DNA from: Alentia gelatinosa
Taxonomy: Eukaryota; Annelida; Polychaeta; Phyllodocida; Polynoidae
DNA length: 64,000 nt
NCBI GenBank assembly: GCA_950022655.1
Contig: OX465581.1
Span: 110,653,125-110,717,124 of the forward strand
Direction: 5' to 3'
In this document: positions 47,956 through 59,572 of the stretch, piece by piece
Layout of the letters: each line of letters starts with the position of its first letter
Numbering within the stretch: position 1 is the stretch's first letter
Program-made: the position numbers and the translations under genes
The notes under the pieces: generated by a model
Seen by the model: only the letters and a program-made list of their open reading frames with translations
Told to the model about the DNA's origin: nothing
Database searches by the model: none

Positions 47956-48413
47956 GTAGGATAGAGGAACAAGGTAATTTGGGAATCCTGACTCTATACT
48001 GCAGCACCCTGTTGAGCTACTAGTAGAGCAAAGCAACGTAACGCTATGTAATCTAAGGTGATGTACAGTAAATTTGTAAATGCATGTAATGTACACAACG
48101 CGTTCGTCTTAAACCATACATAATAAGCATCACACATGAGCCCCATCGCAGCAGACGGCGAAGCATTATAGGGAGGCTGGTCTGTCAGATGGGAGCTGTT
48201 TATAGAGCATGAGACAAACATCGAATTCTCCTTCGTTCCGCTCAGCCAGACTGTACGCAATTTCTATGACGTCAACTCATAAATACGATCTCGCCTTGAC
48301 ATTATGTTGCCGCTCCCTCAAGACATGATCAGATCGCTAGGGATATAGATCGCTAGGGATATAGATCCATTTGCGTGCTATGTCAAGGAATGCGCCTATT
48401 TGTTAGTCCTCTC

Positions 48414-48416
<3 letters not shown>

Positions 48417-48494
<78 letters not shown>
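48417..48494. repeat. (AT)n microsatellite
   Basis: About 39 uninterrupted AT units. Confidence 0.98.
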
Positions 48495-48496
<2 letters not shown>

Positions 48497-48546
48497 AGTA
48501 AAGATAACTCTCACAGAAGTGAGTTTATCAGACACCAATATTTAAG

Positions 48547-48800
48547 GCCAGTTCACACTGGACGTTCCAAATTCGCTGGCAAAATCGCAAGCTCACATTT
48601 GTTTGTGAACCACCTCTCTTGCGGCTGGAAAGCTTGCGACAGGAGGTACTTAGGTATGCCCAGTCTCAGACTAGCCTTCGGTACTAAACGTCAAACATAT
48701 TTGATATTAAAAAACGATTGCAACTGGGTGTAACTTAGGAACCTCCACTCTGAGACTGGGCGTATCTATATGTACCTCAAAACGCGCAGTGTGAACTGGC
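48547..48800. mobile_element. MITE E (GCCAGTTCACACTG ends)
   Basis: Left end gccagttcacactg, right end in reverse complement the same. 254 bp. The interior holds two copies of a ccagtctcagact / ccactctgagactgg hairpin motif shared with element F. Confidence 0.8.
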
Positions 48801-48913
48801 AATAAAAAGGGCAGTTTAACGTTCAATTTGTACAATATGAATCGATGTTATCCTCTACATACAGTGGCATCTGGATGAATAAACTCTACGTTAAAACACC
48901 ACGCCGGTAGCCA

Positions 48914-49113
48914 TATAAGTCCGTTTCCATTGGCCGAAGAAAACGGTATAGATTTTTTAAGTCCTGTCTAAAGGCCCATTTCCATTGGCCGCAATCGATC
49001 TACAAACAGGAACCTGCAGGCCTTTATCACTGCCGAGGCACAATGGAAAAACACTATGAGGAGAACTCATAAAATCTACACCGTTTTCATCGGCCAATGG
49101 AAACGGGCCTTAT
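48914..49113. mobile_element. MITE G1 (ATAAGKCCGTTTCCATTGGCC)
   Basis: Left end ataagtccgtttccattggc, right end in reverse complement ataaggcccgtttccattgg. 200 bp with internal hairpins; inner sequence gaaaacgg..tagatttttt mirrored by aaaatctacaccgttttc. Confidence 0.75.
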
Positions 49114-50290
49114 GAGTTACCTTCGACCGGCGCTCGTGGTATACTGCTTGCTCCAGCCTCGTGCTATGGGGTCTAAAACTAGTCTAACTCTGGAGGAATT
49201 AGGTGGATCAAGCTGCGTTTAGCAGTGGGTGGTCGAGGCAGCCGCCTGTATTACATCGGTAGCCGTGGAATTGACCTGATGTCTCCTGGGGGTCCGCTGC
49301 CAGATAGAGTCGCCGTGGTGCATTCAGGCACAGTCCCCAACATATCCCCTGCCTGTCCTATCTCCCCAACCATACTCGCCTCGATTGCCTACCTCTCCAA
49401 CAAGCCCGGCGCACTATATCTGTGCCCCTCTAGTCTTGACCACATCCTACCCTTACCAGGGTCGTGCTAACCGTGTTTGTCTGCCAAGTTAGATGTGTTT
49501 GCATCATAGGTATCAGAGAAGAGACAATTAGCATCTTATCTTAGTCTGGTATAAAAGGCTTAACATTAGGAACTCGTACTCAACAGGCTTGCGAATACGG
49601 CAACTCATACTCAGTGAATGGTAAACAGATGAATATATCCAGGCTAAGATCAAATCAGAAACATATTTGTGTTTGGTCTGTGTCCACGTTCGCTCTCTCG
49701 TTTGGAAGGCTTCGGAATATTCACTCGGCAATTCTTGCAATGAATGGTAATGAATAACATATGTCATTTAAAAAGATCTATTGACCTTAGAAGTGGTATA
49801 AAGTCACATAGCAGTTTTTGCTCCTTCTATTCACAGATATCATGTTGAATTGTTGTCGTCATAAGTAAAATTTTTAAAAAAACATAAAAAATAAATAAAC
49901 GCACCGCATATCCACCAGAATGTATACTTGCGATTAGTATTTAAATATTCAAGTCCACTCGGTATTAGAGAAAGCCATTATTTCTGGGCCATGAAGCTCT
50001 AAAAAAATAAGCGTTTTGTACGAGTGTAATGAGAAACGACGGCAGATGATGTATAAGTTCCATCGGGCCTATATATTATTGAAGACACCTGCTGAGTGAG
50101 CTCATGATTTATGAACGAGGAGATAGACCTCCATTTATCTTGACGTTGAAGACTTGCTGTTTTCCTTAATGCCTCATATGGGAGGACTCCAGTTCCACGA
50201 GTATCTGCAAGTTGAAGTGTAATCTGCTTCACCATTTCTTAACCTTTTTCAAGTGTCTAAATATCCCTGTTTATATGTACTCAGGAAATG
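49114..50290. other. Intergenic; one fold-back fragment
   Basis: A frame at 49225-49470 has no recognisable similarity. The fragment at 49535-49740 is listed separately. Confidence 0.35.
49535..49740 (-). mobile_element. Fold-back element fragment, TCTTAGCCTG module type
   Basis: The module from atcttagtctggtataaaag to ccaggctaagatc is intact; it carries cttaacattaggaactcg. Only half of the palindrome (tttggtctgtgtcc..gaatattcactcggc) remains. Matches 36921-37192 in reverse complement. Confidence 0.55.
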
Positions 50291-50293
50291 GGG

Positions 50294-50592
50294 AGTGGGC
50301 AGGTAGCTCAGTGGCTAAGGCACTGGACTTGTAACCACAAGGTTGTGGGACTTTCTGGGATTGAGTCCCACTGCAGCCATTTTTTCCCCTCATCCCCAGC
50401 ACTAGGAGACTTACTGCTATATCAAAGGCCAGTCGTTCTCATACTAGGTCTATGTGGTGTGGGAACTATAAGAAGTCTTACCTCAGTAAATGTCTAGGCG
50501 TGAGATTCCTATCTAGATTCATAGATTCGATCATCACCCAACCATAGTAAGTATAACAGAAAATATTGGACGTTAAACTACCCAAACAAACA
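50294..50592 (+). repeat. tRNA-derived SINE, full length
   Basis: The head gcaggtagctcagtggctaa is an RNA polymerase III box A; ggattgagtccc is box B. The anticodon stem does not pair, so it is not a tRNA gene. A core with gtaaatgtctaggcgtgaga and a tail attggacgttaaactaccc followed by caaacaaacac complete it. The core recurs at 7673 and the tail at 3483. This head-core-tail plan resembles SINEs common in molluscs and other metazoans. Confidence 0.75.
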
Positions 50593-51245
50593 CAATTTAA
50601 ATGATAGCAGAAACCAGGGCGAGTGATTTCTCCAATCCTGCGCTCAATTTCCATGCAGTAGTTAGAAAAACACATAACAAACCAGAGGGAAGTTTTGCCA
50701 GAACTCCATTACTATGGAATTTAAAGATAAAGAATTGCTATTTTCGTAAGCAATCATATCGCTTTCCCAAAGCATAGGATCAATTATTGTGATTGATTTT
50801 TTGTTTAGAAAAACACCGCAGGCATTGTCCTTTTATTGGATGATTTAAATGATCCGTTTAGAGATGAAGATCACAATCCCTTCCGTTTGATGCAACTATC
50901 GATGCAGAGGATCCATGGGTATGCATACATTTGCGTGCTTATGATCGTTTTTTTGTTGTTGTTCAGAATCATCTCCCTTCGATTCACATCATACTAGGAT
51001 TAGGATTAAACGATTGCAATTCTATTCGGTATTCTTCCTTAAAACCGCTCCCATCGCAATGTGCTTCGGCACACACTGACAATGGATGGCCATCATTGCT
51101 TTCCGTCGCCATGGTTACCTCATGTAAGACAAACTGGGGCTGAGAGAAGGACCGTTTCGGGACCTACCACTACCGCGGCACAATTCAGTTGTAGGTAAGC
51201 GCAAGCCATCATACAATTCTACCGACCAGGTATTAGTCTACACTC

Positions 51246-51490
<245 letters not shown>

Positions 51491-51950
51491 TCGTACTTCT
51501 ATTCCTTAGGCAATTTGAAGGATCTTACGACAGGTTCGTACTTCCAAGGCTTACCATTTGATGCTACATCTCTATCTATCGTTTTACATAGAAATTTCAT
51601 CACCCACTATATGACTATTATGAAAACATCAAGGGATACTATATCATCACTATTATAAAAACATCAGCTATGATATCAGTAGATCAGTGAATAACTAATG
51701 AACTGGAAAAAACCCAAATGCTATGAAATTATATGAGGTAAACTTGAACTATATGAACTGGTCAGATAAAAATAGGATATGTATATTAATTGTGTAACTA
51801 AGCCTATGTATCATAATAATGAGCAATGCCTCAACTATGTGGTTACTTTATACCTGTGCCAGTACGTTACACAAATACCACCCTCTGCTAGGGAATTGCG
51901 AGCTCTTGGAATAGTTTTATCAAAAGAAATGCGGTATGTAAGTACGTACC

Positions 51951-52337
51951 AGCCCTGTCTCCACTGTGCGATTCTAGGTACATATAGGTACGCCCAGTCT
52001 GAGACTGGGCTTACCTTCAGGATCGCAACGTGGCAAAACGCACAGTGGAGACAGCCAGTTTCCCTCCAGTTAGAGAATGGAGGTACCGCATGTACCCCGG
52101 ATCGCAAGCATTTTTGAATATCAAACATGTTTGATATTTGGTACGCCCAGTCTGAGACTAGGCGTACCCTATGTAACTAAAATCGCAGACGCTCCAGGCG
52201 CAAGCGGGGTAGTCTCCACACAGAATCGATTTTACCTTGCGATCCGAGGTACATGCGGTACGCCAAGCCGGTACCTCCAGTCTGAGACTGGAGGTACGGG
52301 ATCGAAAGCTCCCCCAGTCGCACAGTGGAGAAAGGCT
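51951..52337. mobile_element. MITE F with three CCAGTCTGAGACTGG hairpins
   Basis: Ends agccctgtctccactgtgcg and, reversed, agcctttctccactgtgcga. About 387 bp. Three internal near-perfect palindromes sit at 51987-52015, 52140-52168 and 52270-52297, each centred on ccagtctgagactgg or a one-base variant. Confidence 0.8.
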
Positions 52338-52839
52338 TAGGTATACATTTGATCTTACTATGTAAACTAGCTGATGTTCATCTACTCATAGATTGTATGA
52401 CAGTCAAACTTTATAATGACTGAATACGATATCACACCGGCTAACCGCCGTTTCTAACTCCAGGTAAAATCAATGATAAAAAGATCATATCTTATTCATA
52501 CCCCATTACCTCTGTCAGGGTTATTTATTGAACGACGTTACCACCTGTCGCTGCGCCCTAATCCTGAGTGGTGCCGATTGTCGTCTGCTGCCCTTATTCC
52601 GTCATCTACTGAATGTCGCCCTTGACTATCGATATTCAATGACGCGGACACAGACATAGTGCTTGGAGATTCCCATTTATAAATCTGTTGTCTATAGAAC
52701 TTTTCAGTAAGCGTTTTTTTTTAGGATATTATCAGGACCTTTGAACTACTAGAATGTTTTCCATAGATAAATCCAAGCCAACAACTATCACGTGCTATTC
52801 AAGGATTGTGGAAAGAGGGAGGTTATGGGCGTGCGGATT
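52338..52839. other. Intergenic, nothing recognised
   Basis: AT-rich spacer between element F and the next fold-back copy. Confidence 0.4.
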
Positions 52840-53110
52840 AAGAAGGAAAACTACGAGATGAAAATAGCTTGGTCCGTACTCCACCGAGTTTGACTGCAGA
52901 GTAATTCACGAAGCAAAGCTGAGTGAATTACTTGCAGTCAAACGAGGTGGAGTGCGGACCAAGTTATTTTCATCGAGTGGGTTTCTGATTTTATCTCACC
53001 CCGTATAACATCATTTATTGATCAAATGAATCATCCAATTAGCCATTGAGTATTGGGTACACGAACTTAACGGCTGTGGAGTATGAGTTCCTAATGTTAA
53101 GCCTCCTAGT
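52840..53110 (+). mobile_element. Fold-back element copy (TTGGTCCG stem)
   Basis: The core palindrome 52869-52962 pairs ttggtccgtactccacc with ggtggagtgcggaccaa; apex gaagcaaagctga. Outer arms extend pairing through gatgaaaata / tattttcatc. The module starts ttttatctcaccccg; its far end is missing, interrupted at about 53120 by the next element. Confidence 0.75.
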
Positions 53111-53122
53111 GATAATATGGAG

Positions 53123-53430
53123 AACCAAACAAGAGTTAGTTGTGTTGTTGTTTATCGCATGATGGCAAGATCGCATATTACTGCACAAGGCGAAGCCAAG
53201 AGCAGTAATACGCGATCTTGCCGGAGTGCGATGAACAATAACACAACTAACTCAAATTTGGTTTAGAATTTATCCTACCCCGCCCTTCTAAATTACTCCT
53301 ACATTAACAAATGACGTCATTTGTCAAGTGTATCCTACTAGAGCAATATTTTTCATTTTTCTGAACTCCAGACCGAATACAGTGACCCAATGTTTAGCCT
53401 ATGGAGATTTTTATTAGGGGTAGGATAAGG
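53123..53430 (+). mobile_element. Fold-back element copy (GAGTTAGTTGTG stem)
   Basis: Arms 53133-53184 and 53202-53253 pair over 52 bp with few mismatches; apex caaggcgaagccaaga. The module runs from tttatcctaccccg to aggggtaggataa. Stem sequence differs entirely from the neighbour at 52840. Confidence 0.8.
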
Positions 53431-53985
53431 GGTTTTATCTCATCCCTGGTATTTTTCCCCATAGACTTAACATCGGGAACTCGTACTCAACGCCCATGGA
53501 GCTTTTTAAAACTCAATGGGGAATGATGGCGCGTTTCCCATTTCATGTTGAACATATCTAGTATGTATAGTTCAATAAGGTAATACAGTAAGATGGAGCT
53601 TAAATCGTTATCATTTCGATGACACATGGATACAGTTATAAATAATAAGCAGACTATCCTTTTATCCAGTCTTACAATTTGCTTTATCTCATCGTTGGTA
53701 CGGTATTCTTTCCCCATAGACTTAACATTGGGAATTCGCACTCAATGCCTGTGGAGTATTTAGAAAACAAATTTAATGGGGGATTATGTCACAAAGGTTA
53801 GCCAATTAGTCAATGTGAAGGGTGAGATAAATTCAGAAACCTATTTAGGTTTCCGGTCAGAGCTCGATCTCATCTCGTTTGAATCGCTACATAATTCATG
53901 CGGCCTCGCCTTGTGAATTCCAACGCTATTCAAACTCGATGGTATACGAGCTTTGACCATAAACCTTAATAGGTTTCCTCTATGA
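53429..53985 (-). mobile_element. Fold-back element copies, nested or tandem modules plus palindrome
   Basis: Two module starts (ttttatctcatccctgg at 53434 and ctttatctcatcgttgg at 53692), both with cttaacatcgggaa/cttaacattgggaa. One far end, gggtgagataaattcagaaa, leads into a palindrome (about 53837-53977). Its stem is that of 45063 and apex region cggcctcgcctt. Confidence 0.7.
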
Positions 53986-54530
53986 TACTTCAGCTAACAC
54001 TCTATGTATCTCTACACGTATATGGCCAATATCAACAATTCCTGGGGACATCTGCCAGGCCTATACAGGAGAAGCTCAAGCCTGAATCGAACTGAATGGG
54101 TACTTGGGTCCCTCGGGTACTTCTGGTGAATGTGTTACGATTCACGCGGTAAACGTGGGCGGCCATAATATATGGGGTAAGCCTCGCCGGTTCGATCTAT
54201 GGCGAATCCCGCAAGATGGATGTGACAGGCCACCATTTATACAGAAATTCTATCCAGCTCGCTATTACCTCTGCCCACCTACGAGGACGACTGACTTCCG
54301 TGCAGAGTGAAGTCAGCCCACTCAAACTGATAAACATTAACTGCGCATATATATACGTGAACGTAATTATATAGAACGACCTGACCATGCTGTACAAGCT
54401 ACAAAATGAGATGATAATTTACTGTTCATACTGAACGAGGTGTTCCATACGAACTATGAATCATCGAGTTATTTACTAGATATTCGTTATTTTATATGCC
54501 AATTTCGGGGATCGGATCCTTCATGGAATA
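53986..54530. other. Intergenic, nothing recognised
   Basis: No supported gene or repeat. Confidence 0.35.
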
Positions 54531-54702
54531 GGGGCCATCCATAAAGTACGTACGCAACGGGGGGGGGGGGGGGGGGGTGTCAAAAATGTTGGAATTTTTG
54601 CATATGCTCCCTCTTTGTTCTATTGCATACAAGATCGGGAGGGGGTTGGGGTGGGGTCAAAAATTTTGGACGTTCTGCGTACGTACTTTATGGATGGCCC
54701 CA
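54531..54702. mobile_element. MITE B1 (GGGGCCATCCATAAAGTACG ends)
   Basis: 25-bp near-perfect mirrored ends, 172 bp, flanked by ATA on both sides as a likely 3-bp target duplication. Contains a 19-G run (54559-54577). Confidence 0.85.
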
Positions 54703-57304
54703 TACCTAATGCACATATACACCCTATATGTAATGTAAGGAGGATATGCCGAGTCGTATACAAACATACCTAACAGTGAGGAACAGAGATCTATTTGAAC
54801 TTTTTGGTCCTTATTTCAAGATTTACAAATATATGTACGACGACCTGAGATTTTGTGGGTAATTTGTCGCTAATTTTCCCTGAACACTCACAACACAGAG
54901 GCTTAACTTTAGACACTGCCCGACGGCCGGGCTTTAGGCAACAAATCAATTCTAATTGGTTCCCCTGTGGAAAAAAGAACGTAATGATATAAAGTTTTAT
55001 AACAGGCCATTCTTGAACAATGGTTCAATAGAATTGCCCATGCGGAGATGGGCCAGGAATTTAATTAAAAGGAAAAAAAAACTGTCCATATTACATCTCT
55101 ACAATAAAGCTTTGTCTCCCATTTTTTTACATGTACATGTTGTGTGCCGCATAAAACACGTATGTGACACACAACTATGACAGTGCCTGAGATATCATTT
55201 TCACAAATAATTATAGTTCAAGTATGTGTCTTCGTTTAATCAGCTATGTTCGATAACGATATAGATACATTTTATGCTTCGTATGTCTTGACATGGTACA
55301 AGGTACATAAAAGGCTAGAAGAAATTTTTACACATGCATGGTAAATGAATAGTTACACAGACGGACCTAAAATTAAAGGTGCAGATTGAAATTTAGTCTA
55401 ATTACTTGAATAGAACTGGATAAATCATATTTTCAATATTCGAGTACATTTTCACTATTTATAATAGTTTCCAGGTATTCATCAATTCATCAGTATATCC
55501 AACTGTGTTGAACATGATACATAGCGCAGATTAAACACCTATAGCCTAGTATAGGCAAATGATAAACAGTATGCACAATATGGATAGTTCCGGGGCTGTT
55601 TAAACTATCTATCATGTTGCTGGATTCCTAGATAAACAAACAAAGTCACATCCATGGTGATTAGATCGAACAATAAATCAAGGATACGATAGTAAATTGA
55701 TGGGACGATAAAAACAATTAGCGCCACAAGTATTTTTTTATCATCTTTATTGGTATCATTAAACAGTTACATAAATCCATTTTACTGCATCAAATTGGAA
55801 CATATCAAGTTGATAACCAATAAATAGGTTGGGCCTCAATTATACATGAGTTGATGTTCATGGTCCTACCTACCCCATTATGATGTTATAACAAATAATA
55901 GTATAGACTGAGTTATAATGAAACAACATAAAAACAATTTATATACTGATAATCATCCCTACATGTCCAAAAGATAAAGAAAAGGGTGTTATCAGCAATT
56001 CTTTCCATATACACCGATCTCAACGATCATCAAAAACAGTATAAGCGGAGTTAAGTTATGAACAATGCACAGAGAGAACAAAATTACATATATACCATAT
56101 TTTAGTTTTCAATATGTCCTCTACAACCTCAAAATAACAAAGACATCCTTTTCCAGAAATATGTCTACATCTTCTGTTGCCAGATCGTGGTTTTCGCCTA
56201 CTCCACGCAAATGCTTCGAGCGACGCCCAGTCGTGCCAAGCAGGCCTGACTCTAACTCAGAGTCCCCGATGCTCAGGGCTGGAAAAAAGAAATTTAATAG
56301 CCATTCCAAAGTACGCCCAAGACGGAACGTAATTTGATAGGAATAGAAAAATCTGCATTTGGTTGTGGGACGGAACGCCTGTGTGCACACCCGAGCACCT
56401 CCGAGCACCCCCGAGCACACCCGAGCACACCCGAACACCCCCGAGCCCGGGTTCTATTCAGAGGAATGACAATCACTTTAACGCACGTCTGATTGCGTTC
56501 TCAGAGCTACTCTCAGAGCAGCTCTCAGAATGGAACTGATTGGTGCAGTAAAACCTTGTTGTAATGCGCGCGGTTATAACATCGACGTGCATTTTCTCAT
56601 ATCAGGATAATTTCTTCAGTATTGCCAGTTTGCACTCGAAGAAATACAAGCAGTAGTTTTATTTATACATGTAGTTAATCATAATATTCAATATTATTTT
56701 ATGAGTGTATTTTCTGGAAGTTCCATGTTTATTGGTCCATTATTTCTTGATAGAACATTAAAATCGCAAATATTGTAAATGATGCTTCAAACAATTGAAT
56801 CTGGGTTCTGACAACAATAGGACCGTCCTCTAGTGTTATACTGGTCCCTGCTACCTGTCCAAGCCAACATAGTTCGTGACACAGAGCTCTGCCTGTAAAG
56901 GGTCAAACAATGATAACAACCAGTGCATTTAGAGTAATCACCGAATAGGTGAACGGAAATGTGTACATAAATACACAATGCTGACTGGTTTGATGATTGA
57001 TTTTAAATAATTGATATTGAAAGAACATTAAATAAACTTATTTTGAAGTTATGATGGTTATTTCATAATGATTTGATCTAATTTTGAAAGGGACTATATT
57101 TTTCCAGAATCTCCTGTCGTGGATTCTGACATAGCAGAATCTTCGGGTAGCTGATTCATATCATAGCATGGCATATCCCTAATTTATTGAAAGATTACTC
57201 TACTAACGGTAACTCACAAGTGATGAAATATACACCAAGATATGGCCCCGTCGGTGGTTCCCAACTGCACATGAGTGGCGAATTGTTGGCCAGTGGAAAA
57301 TGGC
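54703..57304. other. Intergenic, nothing recognised
   Basis: AT-rich. A GC-richer segment at 56160-56450 has open frames on both strands (Ser/Pro/Arg-rich on +) and a tandem ccgagcaccc tract at 56397-56450. It could be a captured or pseudogene fragment, but nothing is recognised. Confidence 0.35.
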
Positions 57305-57507
57305 ATAAGGCCTGATTCCATTAGCCAAGGAAAACGGTGTAGATTTTTTTAGTTCCCCTAACAGCATATTTCCATTGGCCATTACCGATATACAGTCAGG
57401 AAACACTGATGGACCTTTAGCACTTCTGGCGCAAAATAGAAATGGGCTATTAGGAGAACTTAAAAGATCTACACCGTTTTCAACGGATAATGGAAACAGG
57501 CCTTTAT
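57305..57507. mobile_element. MITE G3
   Basis: Ends ataaggcctgattccattag and, reversed, ataaaggcctgtttccatta. 203 bp; interior matches G1/G2 (tagttcccctaa..ctattaggagaact). Confidence 0.7.
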
Positions 57508-59035
57508 GGAGCTACGAGCGCCTTACATTAAGGAGGTTTTACTGTAACAACAACACAATGCCCAGAACAGCTCCCCGAGCAACTCGGCGATCAACTCACA
57601 TCGAGAAGAAGGACTGTCGACCAGTTTCTCCGTTTACAGAAGATTTCATCCGAACACAGGTTTCCTATCACCTTCTGCTATTTTGATTAGTACGCGATAG
57701 AAACCAGCGACAGCAATGGTATTGTCACTCGCGCATGCGCATAGAACACCGCGAGTACAGTGAGGTCATTACTAATGGAGCTGGATTAAGGAGGATCGCA
57801 CGACTCATTTCTGTCCAATCAGCATCAACATCAGAGACCAGTCATGTCATGAATAAAGCAATTCTTGAGTTTCCTTATGGGTAGATTCCTAGGAACAATA
57901 GAAAATCGATTTAAATTATGACCGCCGTGTAAATAAACCTTTGGTTTGATGCGTTTAATTACAAAGTTAATGTAAAGTGAAAACCCTGCCTGTAAACAGG
58001 TTTGGATTGCATTAGGTTTTAATTGAGAGAATGTTCCGGTTGAGGGAAGAATCATGGCAGCACGCCAGAGTCATTGAATGAACCCCACAATAGGACCCTA
58101 ACCACTCTCAGAAGCGTTTAACAAAATCGTGTCTGATTGTTAAACATTTCAATCCTCACATCAATGGGGTCTGAAATGTTTCAGTTTGAACTTACTGTTG
58201 CGATCGTTACTGTTAAATATCGGTATTTTGTATTCGATATCATAGAAATATGTCACCATAGAACCACTGTCAACCCCCGAGGCTACAATAACGTGATTCA
58301 GATAATTTGCACCTTTGGAGCAAAACGCTTGAAGTATATTTGGGAGGTTGAGGTAAGACTTGGTTAAGTGACTTGGTTTAGATACAATGGAATATAGTTC
58401 CGCGCGTAATGCCTGTAGGTTTCCAGTCCTACTCCTATATGAATTACTATGGAATTTCATGACGTCTTCCTTCCCAGAAAACCCAAAATTTAAAAGGCAG
58501 GTTATTAAGTGACCAGTACTCTGCAGTATGATGTGTGTGTGTGTGTGTATGAATATAAAGATAGATAGCCAGATAGATGTATCTATGTATGTGTAGAATA
58601 CTAGAACTATTCGTCACAATTTATGGGGACATTTCTATAGTGCGTAGATGAGTGACCAAGTGTCCTTTTCAGCCATAGCGATATTTCACCGCTGGAATGA
58701 TGTAGGTAGCATCCGCCCAGCCTCGAACTGAACCCGGATTAGATCTCCAAGCAGAGACTGGGTGTGATGGATCACCCTCTACAGTGATGGGAGTGTCAGT
58801 CGGCAGTCCCGGATCAAGGTAGAACCCCATTCCCTGCCGGCTCGTCTCTGCCTCCCACACCGCACACTCTGTAATAGAACAAGCGCCCTGCTCTGGTCCC
58901 CTACGTCTCACTCCTCATAGGATTTAAAAAAATAATGTTATCATTTATTTTGACCCTTTAGTCGATAGAATAGAAGTGTGTATTACCACATACCAAGGTT
59001 CTTCATCTCCAAACGCCTGCCGTTCGTCCTGTATA
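57508..59035. other. Intergenic, nothing recognised
   Basis: A (GT)n tract of about 14 bp near 58533. A - strand frame at 58911-58669 (80 codons) has no recognisable domain. Confidence 0.35.
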
Positions 59036-59220
59036 GGGGCCATCCATAAAGTATACATGTGTGCATTAAGGGGGGTGATGGTGGGGTGTCAAAGTTTTCG
59101 GAAATTTTGCGTATGCTCCATCTTTGTTCTATTGCTTAGAGGATTTAGTGTCTGTCTGTGTGTGTGTGTGGGGGGGGGGGGGCATTTCGGAATTTTGCGT
59201 ACTTAGCTTATGGAGGTCCC
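59036..59220. mobile_element. MITE B2
   Basis: Ends ggggccatccataaagta and, reversed, gggacctccataagctaa; flanked by ATA on both sides. 185 bp, with an internal (GT)n and a G run at 59169-59182. Confidence 0.75.
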
Positions 59221-59572
59221 ATAGCAACATTTTACACTTAGGGCCATATCACTTTCATAGTTCCCTGGTCCTGCATAGTCAAAAGTGTTAAGTTTTTCTG
59301 AACAATCTACACCAAATGGAGTAAAGTAGTGCTTTCTTCTCTGAACTGTGTTTTCTATATGATATCCAGCTACAATATAACACAAGGGACAAATGGTATG
59401 TTCCCCTTAGATGAATGAGCGCAGCATTATAAAAGAATAAACAATTAAAAGCTTTGGGTGTTCCGTAATAACTACCTTTGGGGGGGTAGTAAAGGGATAA
59501 ATTTTTGCAGCACTCTGATAGTCTATATATCCTCTCCCTAACCTAGGCAGCATATCTGAACGCGTTTCACAG

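Noticed and set aside
50294..50366. tRNA gene
   Set aside because: Box A and box B are present but the anticodon and acceptor stems do not pair, and a SINE core and tail follow.
58669..58911. 80-codon - strand frame as a possible exon
   Set aside because: Plausible composition but no recognised domain and no splice-bounded partner; left unannotated.
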